A stretch of 64,000 bases of DNA. Origin: Neelides folsomi. Taxonomy: Eukaryota; Arthropoda; Collembola; Neelipleona; Neelidae. The DNA lies in assembly GCA_034687125.1 (NCBI GenBank), contig JAQGBZ010000001.1, forward strand, positions 62,001 through 126,000, in the 5' to 3' direction. Every line of letters starts with the position of its first letter. Position 1 is the stretch's first letter. Positions 1-12,630 of this stretch are shown here, piece after piece. The position numbers and the translations under genes were made by a program. The notes under the pieces were generated by a model. The model was not told the DNA's origin. It searched no databases and worked only from the letters and a program-made list of their open reading frames with translations.

Positions 1-914
1 TGCTATAATATTATTTTACTTTTGAAGAGTATGTCATGTTGATCCAAGTAAGATAATATTTTTAAGGGCAATATTTTATGGTTTTTCTAAATTAAATCAT
101 TAGGTTGACAGAAGGGGGAATTATTTCAAGGATGTAATTTACACGAAAATAATATGTTTAAATATGTTGAACATGTAAAAGACATAAAGATATTGTTAAA
201 GATCTCTATCTGGTCGCATGTTGGAGTTAATTAAAAAGGACCAGAGAAAAGCTTTGACTTTTTCTTCAGTATTTACTCATACTACATAAGTGTATTACCG
301 TGTATTAGTCCTAGTATGAGCTGTATTTATATTTACGTGAGTTTTGAGTTCCGGCTCACCCACACGTCCCCTCACCTTGTTAAGCTAATAATGTAAAAGC
401 TCTTTATGTCTTGTTACATTTTTTCCACTCGAGTGGGCGACTCCCTTCGTTTTGATCCCTTCTGTGACTGACGGAACTCTCCATTACGTTTTACCCAATT
501 CCTTGTTTACTATTTGGTTTACCATCAGGTAGCCAACCGTTTAGCAGATGTTTTTCCTATTTATCCAAAATTTTGAGATTAATCCGGATAATTTATTATT
601 TAAAAACTTTTTATTTTTAATAATTCTAATATATTAATAGAAATTATTTCAGTCGCTATCATTTTTTGATTTGCCGTTAAAAGGGAGTAGCCTATACACA
701 AAATTCAAATTGTTTAAAATGGACTATCAATATGGATTTAAAATTAAAATACCGTGATCATTCAAGCCTCATTTTTACATATCAGGAATTTTCAGATTTC
801 ATAAAAAAACATGAACTGAAGGGGAAAAGTAGGAATAAAATTGAATGGAATAATAATGTAGAGTTGGGGGAGAAAGTGAAGGACATAAAAATGATTCTTA
901 TGGTTTTTACGCAG
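1..914. other. Intron of the RYK-like gene (no exon seen)
   Basis: This AT-rich stretch lies upstream of the first recognisable RYK exon. That exon opens in the middle of a codon after a 3' splice site (cag at 912-914), so this DNA must be intron. A short open frame at 732-932 runs through the splice site, resembles nothing, and is taken as chance. I see no exon for the N-lobe, transmembrane or WIF domain, so they should lie outside the window. Confidence 0.6.
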
Positions 915-3764
915 GTTTTTACAACGATGTAGGTCTGGACCTGGCAGGCCAATTACTGCCCAAGAAATAGTTCAAATGGCCATTCAAATTGGAAGCGGAA
1001 TTGCGTTTCTTCATCGGCAAAGTGTTTGCCATCGCGATGTGGCCACTCGGAATTGTATGATGTAAGTGAAGATCAATTCATTGAAAAAACTTTTTTCCTC
1101 TCGCTCTCCGCTTTCTAACTTTTCTTTTCCTGTAATTCCTCTACTTTAATCTATTTCATTCACTTTCCTTCATTTTCCAATACTTATGGATCAGAATTCA
1201 GAATATTTCCCAATGAGTTAACTGAATGAGTTGAAAAAATATTCTTCATGGGTTTTCTCGCTATTTGCATCGATGTATTAAGAAGGGAAAAGAGGGGAAG
1301 GGTTTTTTGTCAAATGATTCATCAACTCTCATATGTCAAGTTCAGTCAAAAAGTTTGTTTTACCTCGACCACTTTACCATCGGTATAATACTTTTTCAAC
1401 CTTCAAGGGAAATGGGGAAAATGGGAGAGTTTTAGGGAAGAAAGAAAAGCTCAACTTTCACACTTTCAGATTTCACTCAAAGAGTGTGAAGTGATAATGG
1501 AGAATGAGGAAAACTCGTCTCATGCATAACATTACCCACGTCGCTCACAGGCTCCCATTCACTTCTTTTTACCTTTCATGCAGATTTCCCCCTTCATCCC
1601 AACGTCTGGAATAAAGTATTGTGGAGAAAAGTTTGGAAAAGTTGAGAGCCCCAAAGCCAAGAGTTAATAAGCTTTTCCAGACAATATTTTCTTCCTTATT
1701 TTTCTTCAGTTTTTCCAAGGGTTTTCCAAGGGTGTGTCTAATAAGTTTCCCCTTCCAATTTTTCTTCGTTTAAACTTTTCATGAATTGTTAAATGATACA
1801 AATAAGTTCACTCAAGTTTTATTAAAAGTTCACAAAAATTAATATGGAAAGTTGTATATAACAAATGAGTCTAAAGTTGCATACACTTAAAACTCTTCCC
1901 AATTAATAAAATTGTGAATAAATTATGGAAAAAATTTCCCCTGCAATAATGACTTTCAACTTTTCAAGTTCATTTTTTGTAGATTTTGTATAGAATTTTT
2001 TATTGATTTTTTTATTTTAAAGGATTACTGACCAATTTGTGTATAAGAGGATTTTAGAGATTGAATCAAAAATCCCTTCTGAATAGGAAAAATAATTTTG
2101 TAAGGGAAGGTTCGCATGCCACTTAAAATCCCCTGGCTTTAAATCTCCAACCTTTCTGACGGGCCCTTTGAGTTCAAAGGGGCCATGGGTGTCTTGGGGA
2201 AAATTTGGATCCAACTGGGAGCACACCTTTTCATTCTCAATCTTCTCTTTACAGAGCTGACGATAAGATGGTGGTGAAAATCTCTGACGCAGCTCTGTCT
2301 CGAGACTTATTCCCAGACGACTATCAGTGGACAGGGGAGGCCGAGAGTCGGCCCATCAAATGGCTACCACCTGAAGGGATCCTTCAATGCCGAACCTCCA
2401 CCTCGGCCGACATGGTAAGTTTAATCCCTAAAATCTCTATTTACAACCTCGCCCCTGTCAGAGTGGAAGACCAAGAGAAATCAATTTACAATCTTTTGTG
2501 CTCAACCCACACAAATTGTCGTTCAAATCAATTTGAAATTCATCAGAATCAATACCTGACCTGTCAAATGTCAAATTGGATGAAGGGAACGATAAGTTAT
2601 GCCAAAATACTAAAACCCGTTAGGCAGCTGATACTGTCAATTGTTAAATAAATTAATATTTATCTTGTCTATGTAGCATAATGCAGGTGTATTTAAATAC
2701 TTACAATTGAAAATTCAAATTAATATTCTTGATTCTCGAATTATTTTTGAAATATATGGAAAGTTATTAAATAAGGAAAGTTACCTGAATGTATTAAAGT
2801 ATTGATTATGACTTAAAACTTCGCTTACGAATTGGTTTCGACGACGGAGAAGACAGAGCTCTTAGACTGTCAAGGCCTATTATGATTCCCCAAACATTTC
2901 CGCTACATTTTCCTGGAGTTGAGCTTGGAATTGAGCTTCTTTTGGCGAAGGCCCAGAGGTTCACTTCATTTATGAGAGTCGCGGAGGGTTATGAAACCTT
3001 TTAACCCACTCCATGAATAAAATAAACTTTCACAGTCACCCTTCCATATACTGTGTACTGAAATTATATTCGTATAATGTATTTAAATACTGATATTTAG
3101 ATACATATAAGGATTTTGTTCTTATTTAACTATTTAGGTAGGTATTACATTTACTAAAAGTAAGGCTCTCCCATGAATTTTTTAAGTGCTCCAGAGATAG
3201 TTATGAATTATTTACAGGTATTTATTTTTATTGCGAACATTACTTTTACACGCCTGATTGATTTTTCAGTGGAGTTTTGGGGTTTTAATCTGGGAACTAG
3301 CAACTTTGGCCCAACAACCATATGCTGACATTGAAACTCCGGATCTCTACTCCTTTCTCAAAATGGGCTACAGACTTTCGCAACCCATCAATTGTCCTGA
3401 TGAATTGTAAGATAATATTTTATTTGTCTAATAATTCAAAATATTTAGGATAAATTTTTATTTTGCTAATTTGATATGATGTTTCCTTCAAATTGGGAAT
3501 ATGAAATATATTTTTCATCTTATAATATTTAATTTCAAATTAAGGCGTTGGAAGGAAGATTGAGTGGTTGCGTAAATTGCGTGGATATGAGGAAGTTATT
3601 AAAGAAGTTAAGGAAGGAGTTGGACGTTTTTACTAACATTGATTGATTGCAGGTATTCATCCATGACCTGCTGCTGGACTTGGGACGGCGACGATCGTCC
3701 CAAATGGACTCATGTGCTCCCCGAACTCCAATCTCTCCAGGCACAGTTGGCCGAGTACGTTTAG
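915..3764 (+). CDS. RYK/derailed-family receptor pseudokinase, C-terminal four exons (5' partial)
   Basis: Exons are 915-1061, 2255-2414, 3270-3406 and 3653-3764 (stop TAG). Phases join correctly and all junctions are GT-AG. They encode about 185 residues of a tyrosine-kinase-like C-lobe: the catalytic loop reads CHRDVATRNCM, the activation segment ISDAALSRDLFPDDY, then a DMWSFGVLIWELATL helix and a GYRLSQPINCPDEL block, ending AQLAEYV. These blocks match RYK/derailed Wnt co-receptors, including the Tyr-Val end. The family consists of single-pass membrane receptors with an extracellular WIF domain and a catalytically impaired kinase domain. Here the DFG motif is DAA, which supports a pseudokinase. 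The WIF, transmembrane and N-lobe exons are missing from the window. A poly(A) signal AATAAA lies at 3997-4002. I cannot say which paralogue (drl, drl-2 or dnt) it is. Confidence 0.92.
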
Positions 3765-6175
3765 CTTCCTCCAGAAAGGTTCATCAATAAATATTTGGGA
3801 CAAATGTTGGTTCAGTTCAACCATGCGACAAACCACTTAGAATTCCATTTCTCGGAAAATCGGATCTCAAACAACGGGATTCACATTGAAATGGGAAATG
3901 GAGGATGAATCAGCTTCGAGTCTCTTCGGCCCCAAACGCCATTGACCCTTTTGTCAACAAAGAACCGAAATCTCTTGAATTTCAATTTACTATTATAATA
4001 AAGCGGCCAAGGATTGGAGAACTAAACTATATTTAATTCATTTTAAGCTTTTGTATTAAGTGAATATTTAAAACAATAAATTGGAATTATTGATTCATTT
4101 TGTAAACTTATTCTGTAAAGCCTCTAAAGTATTGCCAATTGTGAATAACGCTAAAATAGGCAAGAACGAATAGAATTAAATTTTTAGCAATTTCATGGTG
4201 TTCGTGTTGTAAAAATGGATAATGATCAAATTAATGAATAAAATTAAAGGTAGCGATTTAGTTAATCGAAAATAAAACTTATCTGTTAGATCCTGAAGTG
4301 CAAATAATGAATTTCAACTTGAATGATTTTAAGACTACCAATTATAAATTGGTTAATTACCATTTTACATCATAAAAATAATTAAAATAGATTTTGATAT
4401 TAATGTGATAATAATAAAATATACTGTTGTACGTAAAACTCGCATAGGTCTAATAACCGTTTCTTATGCTGAATACAAAAGGCGAATGTTGTGAATGTTT
4501 AACTTATTATAAATGAATGTTTAATTAATTGTTGACTTGCTATACAAAAGTATACTACAAAATAATAAAATTCGTTCATGAAGAAAAGCGTTTTTTTCAT
4601 TCCGCATTGATAAATTGAAATGTCAAGTTCACTGGGAACGCGTTCAATTATTTTCTTATTGCATAAAAGGGGTCGGAACGAATTGAATTAATCGGGTGAT
4701 AAAGGAACAATTTTTTCCTCTGCAACTCCAATTTGTCCTCCGAGTTGTGTGCGTGGAGTTGTGTATGGAACTATAGATGCTTAGAAGGGGGTGAAGTTGG
4801 CTCTTGGCTCGTGCTTGGGTTGACAAATGTGATTTGTAAGTTGGAAGTTCATTGTTCATGTTGGCAATTGGGAAAAGTCTTTTTAACTTCAAAGGGGAAA
4901 TCATTTCGGCCAGAGATCTTTTGAAAGGAATGGGAACTGTTCTATTTCTGCTTTTGACCCCCACAATGGACCTTTATGTTGAAAGTTGAAAACCAAAGAT
5001 TTACTTTAACGCTGGATTAACCTTAACCAATCGATTATTACAAATATCAGGATCATACAGTGAAATAACAAAAATCAATAAACTTTGAAATTTTTTTTAT
5101 TAAAGCTTATTATAAGTTTAACATGCAATGTACTTATGTAGTGTACTATTATAGATTTTTCGTGAATTTTTAATTAACAGTTTAATTTATAACTGCAAAA
5201 AATATTCAATTTTCTTATTTCCGTTCGCAATTTTTTGTCCTTCGTATGTAATTGAAGCTATTTTTTCAATTCAATTTCATTTCCTCTGATGTCTGATCCT
5301 TTTTCTTTCCCTTTTCGCTCTTTCTTTAAACCTTTATTTGATTTTTTATCCAATATCCTTTGAAGATCCAGGAAGAGCCGAATTTATAAACGAAGTCTAA
5401 TTGAGTTAACTTCCAGCCCTCACGCTCACTCCCTTCACTTTCTCTTTGCTGATCTTATTAAAGACTTTCCTATATACCTAAGTAGATCAAATACTGATTC
5501 AGTAGTGATTCACATATTTCAAATAAGGATTCCTGCAAGTGAGATACTTCGATGGTTTAATGCTAAAAAGCCTTAAAAAGGGAACGATGTATTGAAAAGT
5601 ATAGGAAAAGTAAAATTTATATAATAGGCAAGGGAAAGAAATCTTATTAAGTAATTCCATTATGTTAACCAATGGTAAGGTAAAAAGCGAAAGATCCTTC
5701 CTGGAATTCAGTCCAATCTCTTTAATGTCCCGAGAAGGAAATGGAATTATACAAACGAAATTAAATGAAGGAGAATTTGAGAGGCGGATGGGCTTTGGAC
5801 TGGCAGGTGCTGTGTGCCATTTGCCGCCCCATTCTATTTAGATGAAGTCTTATCAACTGACAACAACATAAAGAGAACCAAATTGAATTTAATCCTTTTA
5901 GGAAATTGGATTAACAATATGTAATGTATCATCAGCCCTAAGCTGCAAATAAATAATTGCTAAAAAACCAATATTAAGTCTTGAAAACATTTTATTCACA
6001 TTTATCGATTTATCAATATTATCAAACTTTACATCGGTAAGTATCAAAAAAAAGAGAAAAATCTTAGAAATTGATTTGCATTTTATCATATTTATCACAT
6101 CAACATTACATCGTTTCTTCGTTTCACATTCAATGCATATTTATTTAATTATTTGAAAATGGAATCACCAACTCT
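3765..6175. other. Intergenic region between the RYK-like gene and lipase 1
   Basis: The first 240 bases are probably RYK 3' UTR. The rest is AT-rich with some T/C-rich tracts. Open frames near 4.66-4.96 kb occur on both strands and have no recognisable protein content. An AATAAA in the lipase direction (TTTATT at 6140-6145) lies about 30 bases past the lipase 1 stop. No further gene is supported. Confidence 0.5.
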
Positions 6176-8044
6176 TTAGTTTTGTTTAATGAGACTCACA
6201 ATTGTATCGTAAACCAATTTCTTTACATCTGTAGCATACATGAAATCCATATGGTTGAATTTTTCGTACGGTACTGGTTCGTAATAAACTAGATTGGGTA
6301 ACTTCTGAGCCAAAATATCAACATCCTAAATATGAAAAACAAATTGAGGCCTAAGTAATTTAAGCAATAAAAATTAATCCAAAATGTAAACAGAATTTGA
6401 AAAGTAACTCACTTTTGGGTCTCCAATCCAATCATTTTTCCCCCAAATGATCGCATATTTACAAGTTATTTTTGATATGTCGTAATCCGGAGGTGTGGAC
6501 TGCCCATATAAAATCAAATTCTCTTTCGGTCCATAATCAAACAACCCAAATGTTTCTCTATTTCTCATTTGGAAAATGTGGACAACATTTTTGCTTGACA
6601 TTGGTGCTGGAATATGCATGAATATATGTGGGAGTTTCTTCTATAAACATTAAAACATCCAATTGAAAATTATATTAATTTTTTAAATATTAAAAATTCA
6701 TGTGATGATGGAAAGTTTCCATGTGATGAACTTGAAACTTGTGTCATAATATCGAAAATTACCAAATCAAGTTGAGGTCGATCAAATCCAAATAATAAAA
6801 ACATTATATTACTGCAAATCCTTTTGGCTATAACTCGAACTCTGCATAATAACGGAGAAACTCTTCGTAATAATTTGACCCAGAATTCTGGACTGATTAC
6901 AGGATCATCGACAAGATTCGAAAAAAACTAAAAAGTACAATTGAAATTTAAAATTCCAATATAAAACAAACTTGCATTTACAATTACAGGTAGTTAGAAG
7001 AATTTTAGTTTTTAACAAATAAATATTAGCAAAGTCGTTAACTTTATCGAACCTCATGAATGAAAACACCAGGTGCAATAATCCCAAGAGGAGTCACCCA
7101 ATTATGTACAAATGTTGTTGGTCCAAGTCCAATTGCAAGTTTAATTTTTTTATTATATTGTGGATTGATTGCCATTCCGGCATTAAAAGAAGTGCTCCCT
7201 AATGAGAATCCAACATAATAGAGGTCTGTATCATTTTTGATATTAAGAATGTAATCAATAACTGTTGGAATGTCATATTTCCCAATTTCATGGAATCTGC
7301 ATTTAATCAAAGAAAGAACATTAACATGCTAGTATATGGTAGAAGTGATTAAAATAAACTTATATTGTTGTCCGTACGTCCAATCCCAGTAATTCCTGTT
7401 TGTTTTGTTTAGATGCAAATGTTTATCAGAGTATGTATTTCCTCTAAAATTCCCAAGCCAAACGTCGTAGCCAGCATCCGCCAGTATGTAAGCTATAAGA
7501 GAGGAAAATGGAAAGTTAATGAATTAATTAACATTTTTAATCCTCACCAAGAGATCCATTCACTCCATTCATAAGCCAATCTGCAGAAGACGAAAAAATT
7601 CCATGGTAGACCAACACTGCTTTCTTCGCTCCCAAGTTTCCAATTTCACGAGCTCCACGAGGAATTCGATGAAGGGTCAAAATAAAGTCATCAGGAGTTT
7701 CAACTTCGTGTACTTCCACTGGATAACCATTTTTCTTTATTAAATCTTCCTATATTGTATAACATAACACCCCCAATTAGTCCTACTTAGCTCAGACATT
7801 GAGAATAATATTTATTTGTTCGGTAGTATTACAAATACTACATATTTAATACCGATATTTACGGAAGTAATGAATTTTATATGATCAATGTTAATTTTTG
7901 ACTTACCGTTCGCAATTTTTTGGCAGTTAAATTATCCAACAATGAAAATTCTTTGATTCTGAAAATCTTGTTATATTCGATAGTCTCTTCATTTCGAACA
8001 CGTTGAATGATACAACAGAATAAGAAGAGATGAAGCTTCTTCAT
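6176..8044 (-). CDS. Acid lipase-like alpha/beta hydrolase (tandem copy 1)
   Basis: Seven exons on the minus strand: 8044-7907, 7749-7548, 7492-7378, 7296-7053, 6927-6763, 6640-6413 and 6325-6176. Together they give 413 residues, the usual size for the lysosomal/gastric acid lipase family, which hydrolyses neutral lipid esters. It starts with a hydrophobic signal-like segment (residues 1-17). An AB-hydrolase-associated lipase region follows, with VLVYHG (oxyanion HG, about residue 96) and NFRGNTYS. The nucleophile elbow is GFSLG (Ser183; many relatives have GHSQG). The acid is in GKNDWIGDP (about Asp362) and the histidine in FNHMDF (His389). The exon 4 donor (gttcga) is weak but sits where copy 2 has gtatac. 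Secretion or lysosomal location is inferred from the signal segment. It lies 0.8 kb downstream of copy 2 in the same direction. Confidence 0.92.
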
Positions 8045-8861
8045 CTTTGAAGTTCAAAATGCCAGAGAGATGTTTCATCTTTGATGTAAGTTTCCTACTG
8101 ATCAATTTCAGGTTAAACCATGATGACATTGAAATCCAACATTATAACATATTTATATTCGATAAAAAATATGGCTAATTTGCTTCAAATGTGTTTTGAA
8201 GAATCCAGTATACAAATTACATTGTCTGTGTAGTGCAGTGATAAGGTGTGTTCGTGTGCTGAGTGTTGAACGAATAGCAAACCGGATTGTGACGTTGAGT
8301 TTAGGGATGAGGAACAATCTTAACTCAATTGATATTTGATGATTTCCAAGAAGAAAGATCTACTCATCCATGTGCATATATTATATACTCTAACATTAAG
8401 TTGTATATAGCTAAATTTGAATTATAAAAATATGATAAAGAATCCTGCAAAAAAGTAAAGCATTATCTTTTAAATGTGATTTAGAACTTATTCCATTGGT
8501 CCATTAACTCGTTATTTTGGCCCGAAGTCAAATTATGTAGGAGTGAGAGTTTCCCTTGTTATATCAAATAAAATAACTCCCTTTCGTGATATTTAATAAT
8601 TATGGTAGTTACTAATTATTACACAGGTTGTAATTTATTACAATTTTAATAATACATCTTGTACAAAATTGCTTACCAATTAATAGAAATGATGGTATAT
8701 AAAACTCTCATTTATATATAATTGTTTTCTATTCTTATAAAATCATAAAATATTTACTACTTGTCTTATACATAAAGGACAGGTAAGTAGGTATAAAATG
8801 CTCAGGTAAATCATAACTGGTTTATATTTTTGTATTTCATATTGGTAAATGCTTAAAAATT
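8045..8861. other. Spacer between the two lipase copies
   Basis: This 0.8 kb holds the promoter/5' region of lipase 1 (near 8045-8200) and the 3' flank of lipase 2. It is AT-rich. I saw no exon, repeat or promoter motif I could defend. Confidence 0.5.
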
Positions 8862-10978
8862 TTAATTTTGACTAATGAGATCCACAATTGTATTGTAAAC
8901 CAAATATTTTCCATCTTTGGCATAAGTGAAGTCCAAGTGATTGAATTTGTCATATGGCACAGGTTGATTGTAGATGAGATTAGGCAACCGTTGAGCCAAG
9001 AGATCAACATCCTATGAATAATGATCAAATATGCCATTGCATTAGTTTAATGACCATTTAAGTTAATAGGAATATTTTGGAAAAAAATGAATAATTAACC
9101 ACTGGGTCAGCAACCCAATCATTTTTCCCCCAAATGAGAGCATGTTTAGACGTTATTTTGGAAAGGTCGTAATCCGGCGGGGTCGGCTGGCCATACAAAT
9201 GTAAATTCCCTTTCCATCCATAATCGAATTGACCAAATGTTTTCCTGTTTCGCATTTGCAAGACGTGGATTAAATTTTTGCTCGAAACTGGCGTTGGGGT
9301 ATGAATGAATATTTCCGGGAGTCTTCGCTATTATCCAGAATAGTATAAATTTTAAGCATTTATAATTAAAATATTAAAAACCAATTTTATTATCATTTAA
9401 TTATTAAATAGTCAAAATAGTGATTAGTTTGATAATTATATAATATTGTAATTTTTTCCTAAATTCAATTAATGATAAACTTACAAGATCAAGTTGAGAT
9501 CTATCAAATCCAAATATAAGAAACATAATATCACTGCAAATGGTTTTAGCGAATAAGCGAACACGGCAAAACAACGGAGAAACCTTCCTTAACAAGTTGA
9601 TCCAAAAGTCTGGCCTTATTACAGGATCCCCAAGAAGTTTGGTGAAAAACTAAATAATAATTTTAAAATGTATGTTCAAAATATATTTACCAGAAGATTT
9701 AATGTAGAATTAATCAGATTTATCTCATCTTCATTTGTATTACTTATTTGTATATTATATTTTTTAAATGTATACCTCTTGAATAACAACACTGGGTGAA
9801 AAAAACCCAAATGGCGTGACCCAGTTATGAGCAAAAGACGAAGGACCGAGCGAAATTGAAAGTCTTATTTTTTCGTTATAATACGGGTTAATGTCCATTG
9901 CAGCGTAAAAAATTGTGTTTCCCATTGAGAATCCAATGTAATAAAGATCCTTATGTTGCTTAATCTTAAGAATGTAATCAATAACGGCAGGAACGTCAAA
10001 TTTTCCCATATCATGAAATCTGAAATTTAATAAAACATTACGATAAAGTAAATTACTTATTAGCTAAACTAATTACAACAATTGGAAATATTAAATTAGT
10101 GCCTATATAACGTCAAGTAACTTTGATTAACATTTGAATTAACATTATTCTACGATTGAAAAAATAATTTTGTTTTATTACGTCCAATCCCAATAATTTC
10201 TCTGCGTTTTGTATAGATGCAAATGTCTATCAGAGTAAGTATTTCCTCTAAAGTTTGCAAGCCAGACGTCGTAACCAGAATCCGCAAGGATGTATGCTGT
10301 AAGATGAGGAAAAGGGAAAGTGAGCTTCCGGCATGAATTATTAACATTTTTATCCTCACCAAGAGATCCATTCACTCCGCTCATAATCCAATCTGCCGAA
10401 GATTGAAAGTTTCCGTGGTAGACCAACACGGCCCTTTTGGTGTTGAACTTGTCTTCATATTCATGTGCCCCATGAGGAATTCGGTGGAGTGTCAAAATGA
10501 ATCCATCAGGGGTTACAACTTCATGAACTTCCACGGGATAGCCATCTCGTTCTATTAAATCTTCCTACATAAGATATTTACTTATATAAAAATCTAATGA
10601 TTACAATTATAATTATTTAGTCGAATATTTAAAGAAAAAAAATTTATAAAAAAATTTTCTATTCAATTTTTAGAGCAGCATCTTCCACGTAATCTAAATA
10701 GCCACACTGATATTCTTTAATCTTCAAATCTTTTAATATTAAAAAATTGACAAGGAAAATATAATTTTGAATCATTTTTATCTTTAGTTTTTTTAATTGG
10801 AATTTTTTTAACTTACCGTCCTCAGTTTTTTAGCTTCTAAATAACTCAATTTTGCCGGACTTTGAGAGAAATTAAAATTGTAGTCAAAGTTTATGGAGTT
10901 CTTATAAGCCGCACTTTGAGGGATATTGGAGAAACAAAGGGTCGTGAAAAGAAGTTGGAGAATATGAAACTTCTCCAT
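8862..10978 (-). CDS. Acid lipase-like alpha/beta hydrolase (tandem copy 2)
   Basis: Seven exons on the minus strand: 10978-10817, 10564-10360, 10296-10182, 10019-9776, 9649-9485, 9327-9100 and 9011-8862, giving 422 residues. Exons 3 to 7 (115, 244, 165, 228 and 150 nt) are exactly as long as in copy 1, so the pair is a tandem duplication. The N-terminus has a clear hydrophobic signal core (ILQLLFTTLCF). The fold landmarks are VLVYHG, NFRGNTYS, the elbow GFSMG (Ser192), GKNDWVADP (about Asp371) and FNHLDF (His398). All catalytic positions are present, so the copy looks functional. Exons 1 and 2 carry the only length differences from copy 1 (+8 and +1 residues). The exon 6 donor (gttaat) is weak. 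The substrate is not known. Confidence 0.92.
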
Positions 10979-12054
10979 GTTGAGTAATTCAAAGTGCTAA
11001 CGAGCACTCGACTCCTTCACTCTCCCTTAAAGAGCCACTCACTTTGGACCACTCAAAAGTCATCTGAACTCGAAATCGAAACTTTTGTTGTCTTCATCTC
11101 AAGAGTGCAAATTTTTTAAGTTGATGTGATGTGATAGTTGAGATGAGGTAAAAGGGTTAGCTATTCCCCACTTATATAACGCTTTGTATTAAGCGATTGA
11201 GCTCGAGGCTCCTTCGAGTAACCCCCAACATAACCAGTGTTATCCATCAAAGAGAAATTCGCTCTCTTGTAAACTGGAAGTGTGTATGTAATAAACAATT
11301 GTGTGCATTATGAGAAACGTCCATTTCCGGGAAGAATATTTATTACTTACCTTAATCTTATAAAAAAGAAAATTAACATATCCGAAGATAATAAATCTAT
11401 CGTTTAATATTATAAATATCAAAATAATCCATTTGTTATTTGTATTTAACTTTACTATACTAAATACTTTTCAATTATTTGAAAAGTTGTTATTTCAATT
11501 TAATTAGGTATTTAACAATAGGCACATGTTAGCACTGCACTGGTGAAAACATGATAAAACACACTAAAATTATGAGTAGGTTTTTATTCCACATCTTGGC
11601 ATAAAAACATTTGTCTTTAAACTCGAATCAAGGGGGATACAAAGTGTATAGAATTTGTTACTTACTCAATGCGTGACATACACACACACACTAATCTAGG
11701 CATTCCCGGTATACCTTTATACCAAGTTAGGATATTAAGCAAAAAACTACTGACAATGAATGAAAGAAAACTTGTTTGGAGTGACTTTGTAGTGCCGGTT
11801 CACAAAGTGCAACCAAGAATTCCAATTTCGTTGACTTTTATGCATTTACTGCTATTCATTTCTAACTTGCAGCCAATTTCCCTGTCATTGTTGACGAGGT
11901 TCAATTTTTCTCATGTTTTATCAAAACAATAAGACTGAATCTTACGCTAAACTTTCATTTGAAACTATGTATAAAAGCAATTATATCTTAACAATTAAAT
12001 GCTTAATGAACACTGAATCATTTTCATTTTTAGTAAAATAAACATGACCTCAAC
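10979..12054. other. Gene-free region upstream of lipase 2
   Basis: This holds the 5' flank of lipase 2. A TATA-like run (ttatataacg) lies near 11173, about 195 bases before the ATG. The remainder is AT-rich. The open frame at 11669-11932 has no protein-like character. No gene is supported. Confidence 0.4.
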
Positions 12055-12132
12055 TACAAGGGTTATTCCTTCCTATAAGTCCAACTTTAAAATAAGTTGT
12101 TGTTGCACTTATAGGAAGGAATAACCCTTGTA
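12055..12132. mobile_element. 78-bp perfect hairpin, mariner-MITE-like
   Basis: The arms 12055-12080 and 12107-12132 are perfect 26-bp inverted repeats around a 26-base loop. Each end begins with TA (TACAAGGGTTATTCC...), as expected for a TA target-site duplication followed by a Tc1/mariner-type terminal repeat. It has no coding capacity. A transcript would fold into a hairpin of pre-miRNA size. Confidence 0.7.
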
Positions 12133-12630
12133 AATAATCAAGACTATCCATTTGAAGCAATTAAACCGCATGATAAAAATAAACGATGGATTTAATATTA
12201 ACCTTTATGAATGTATGCGAAAGGTTGAGTTAAAACTCCCAAGTTTTCAAGGTTTGACCAAAGCTGAACTTGAACTACAGAGTTGTATGAAATACCAAAC
12301 TACCTTTTTAATCTATACCTACAACGAAGACTTATATTACAAAAACAAAATTTTGCAATAAAAGTCAATTCAAAAATAAATAATTTATTCAATTGTGTTG
12401 CTTTCGGAAATTTAGACAGTTAATTAATTGAGTGCGTGTATGAAAGTTTGCTTATCCCATAACCATTATTTGATAATTAAGACAATTTTTATAATGTGCA
12501 AAGAAAAATCTAAATCATTGAAATCTAAAACTAGTTACATACTTTATGGGTGCTTAGTAGATACCTGTGTTAATGTTAATTACAATGAATTATGATTGAT
12601 TTCAAATATTTTTAAAATTGAGCTTCGTTT

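Noticed and set aside
732-932. Short ORF overlapping the first RYK exon
   Set aside because: It runs through the 3' splice site in a different frame from the kinase and is AT-driven.
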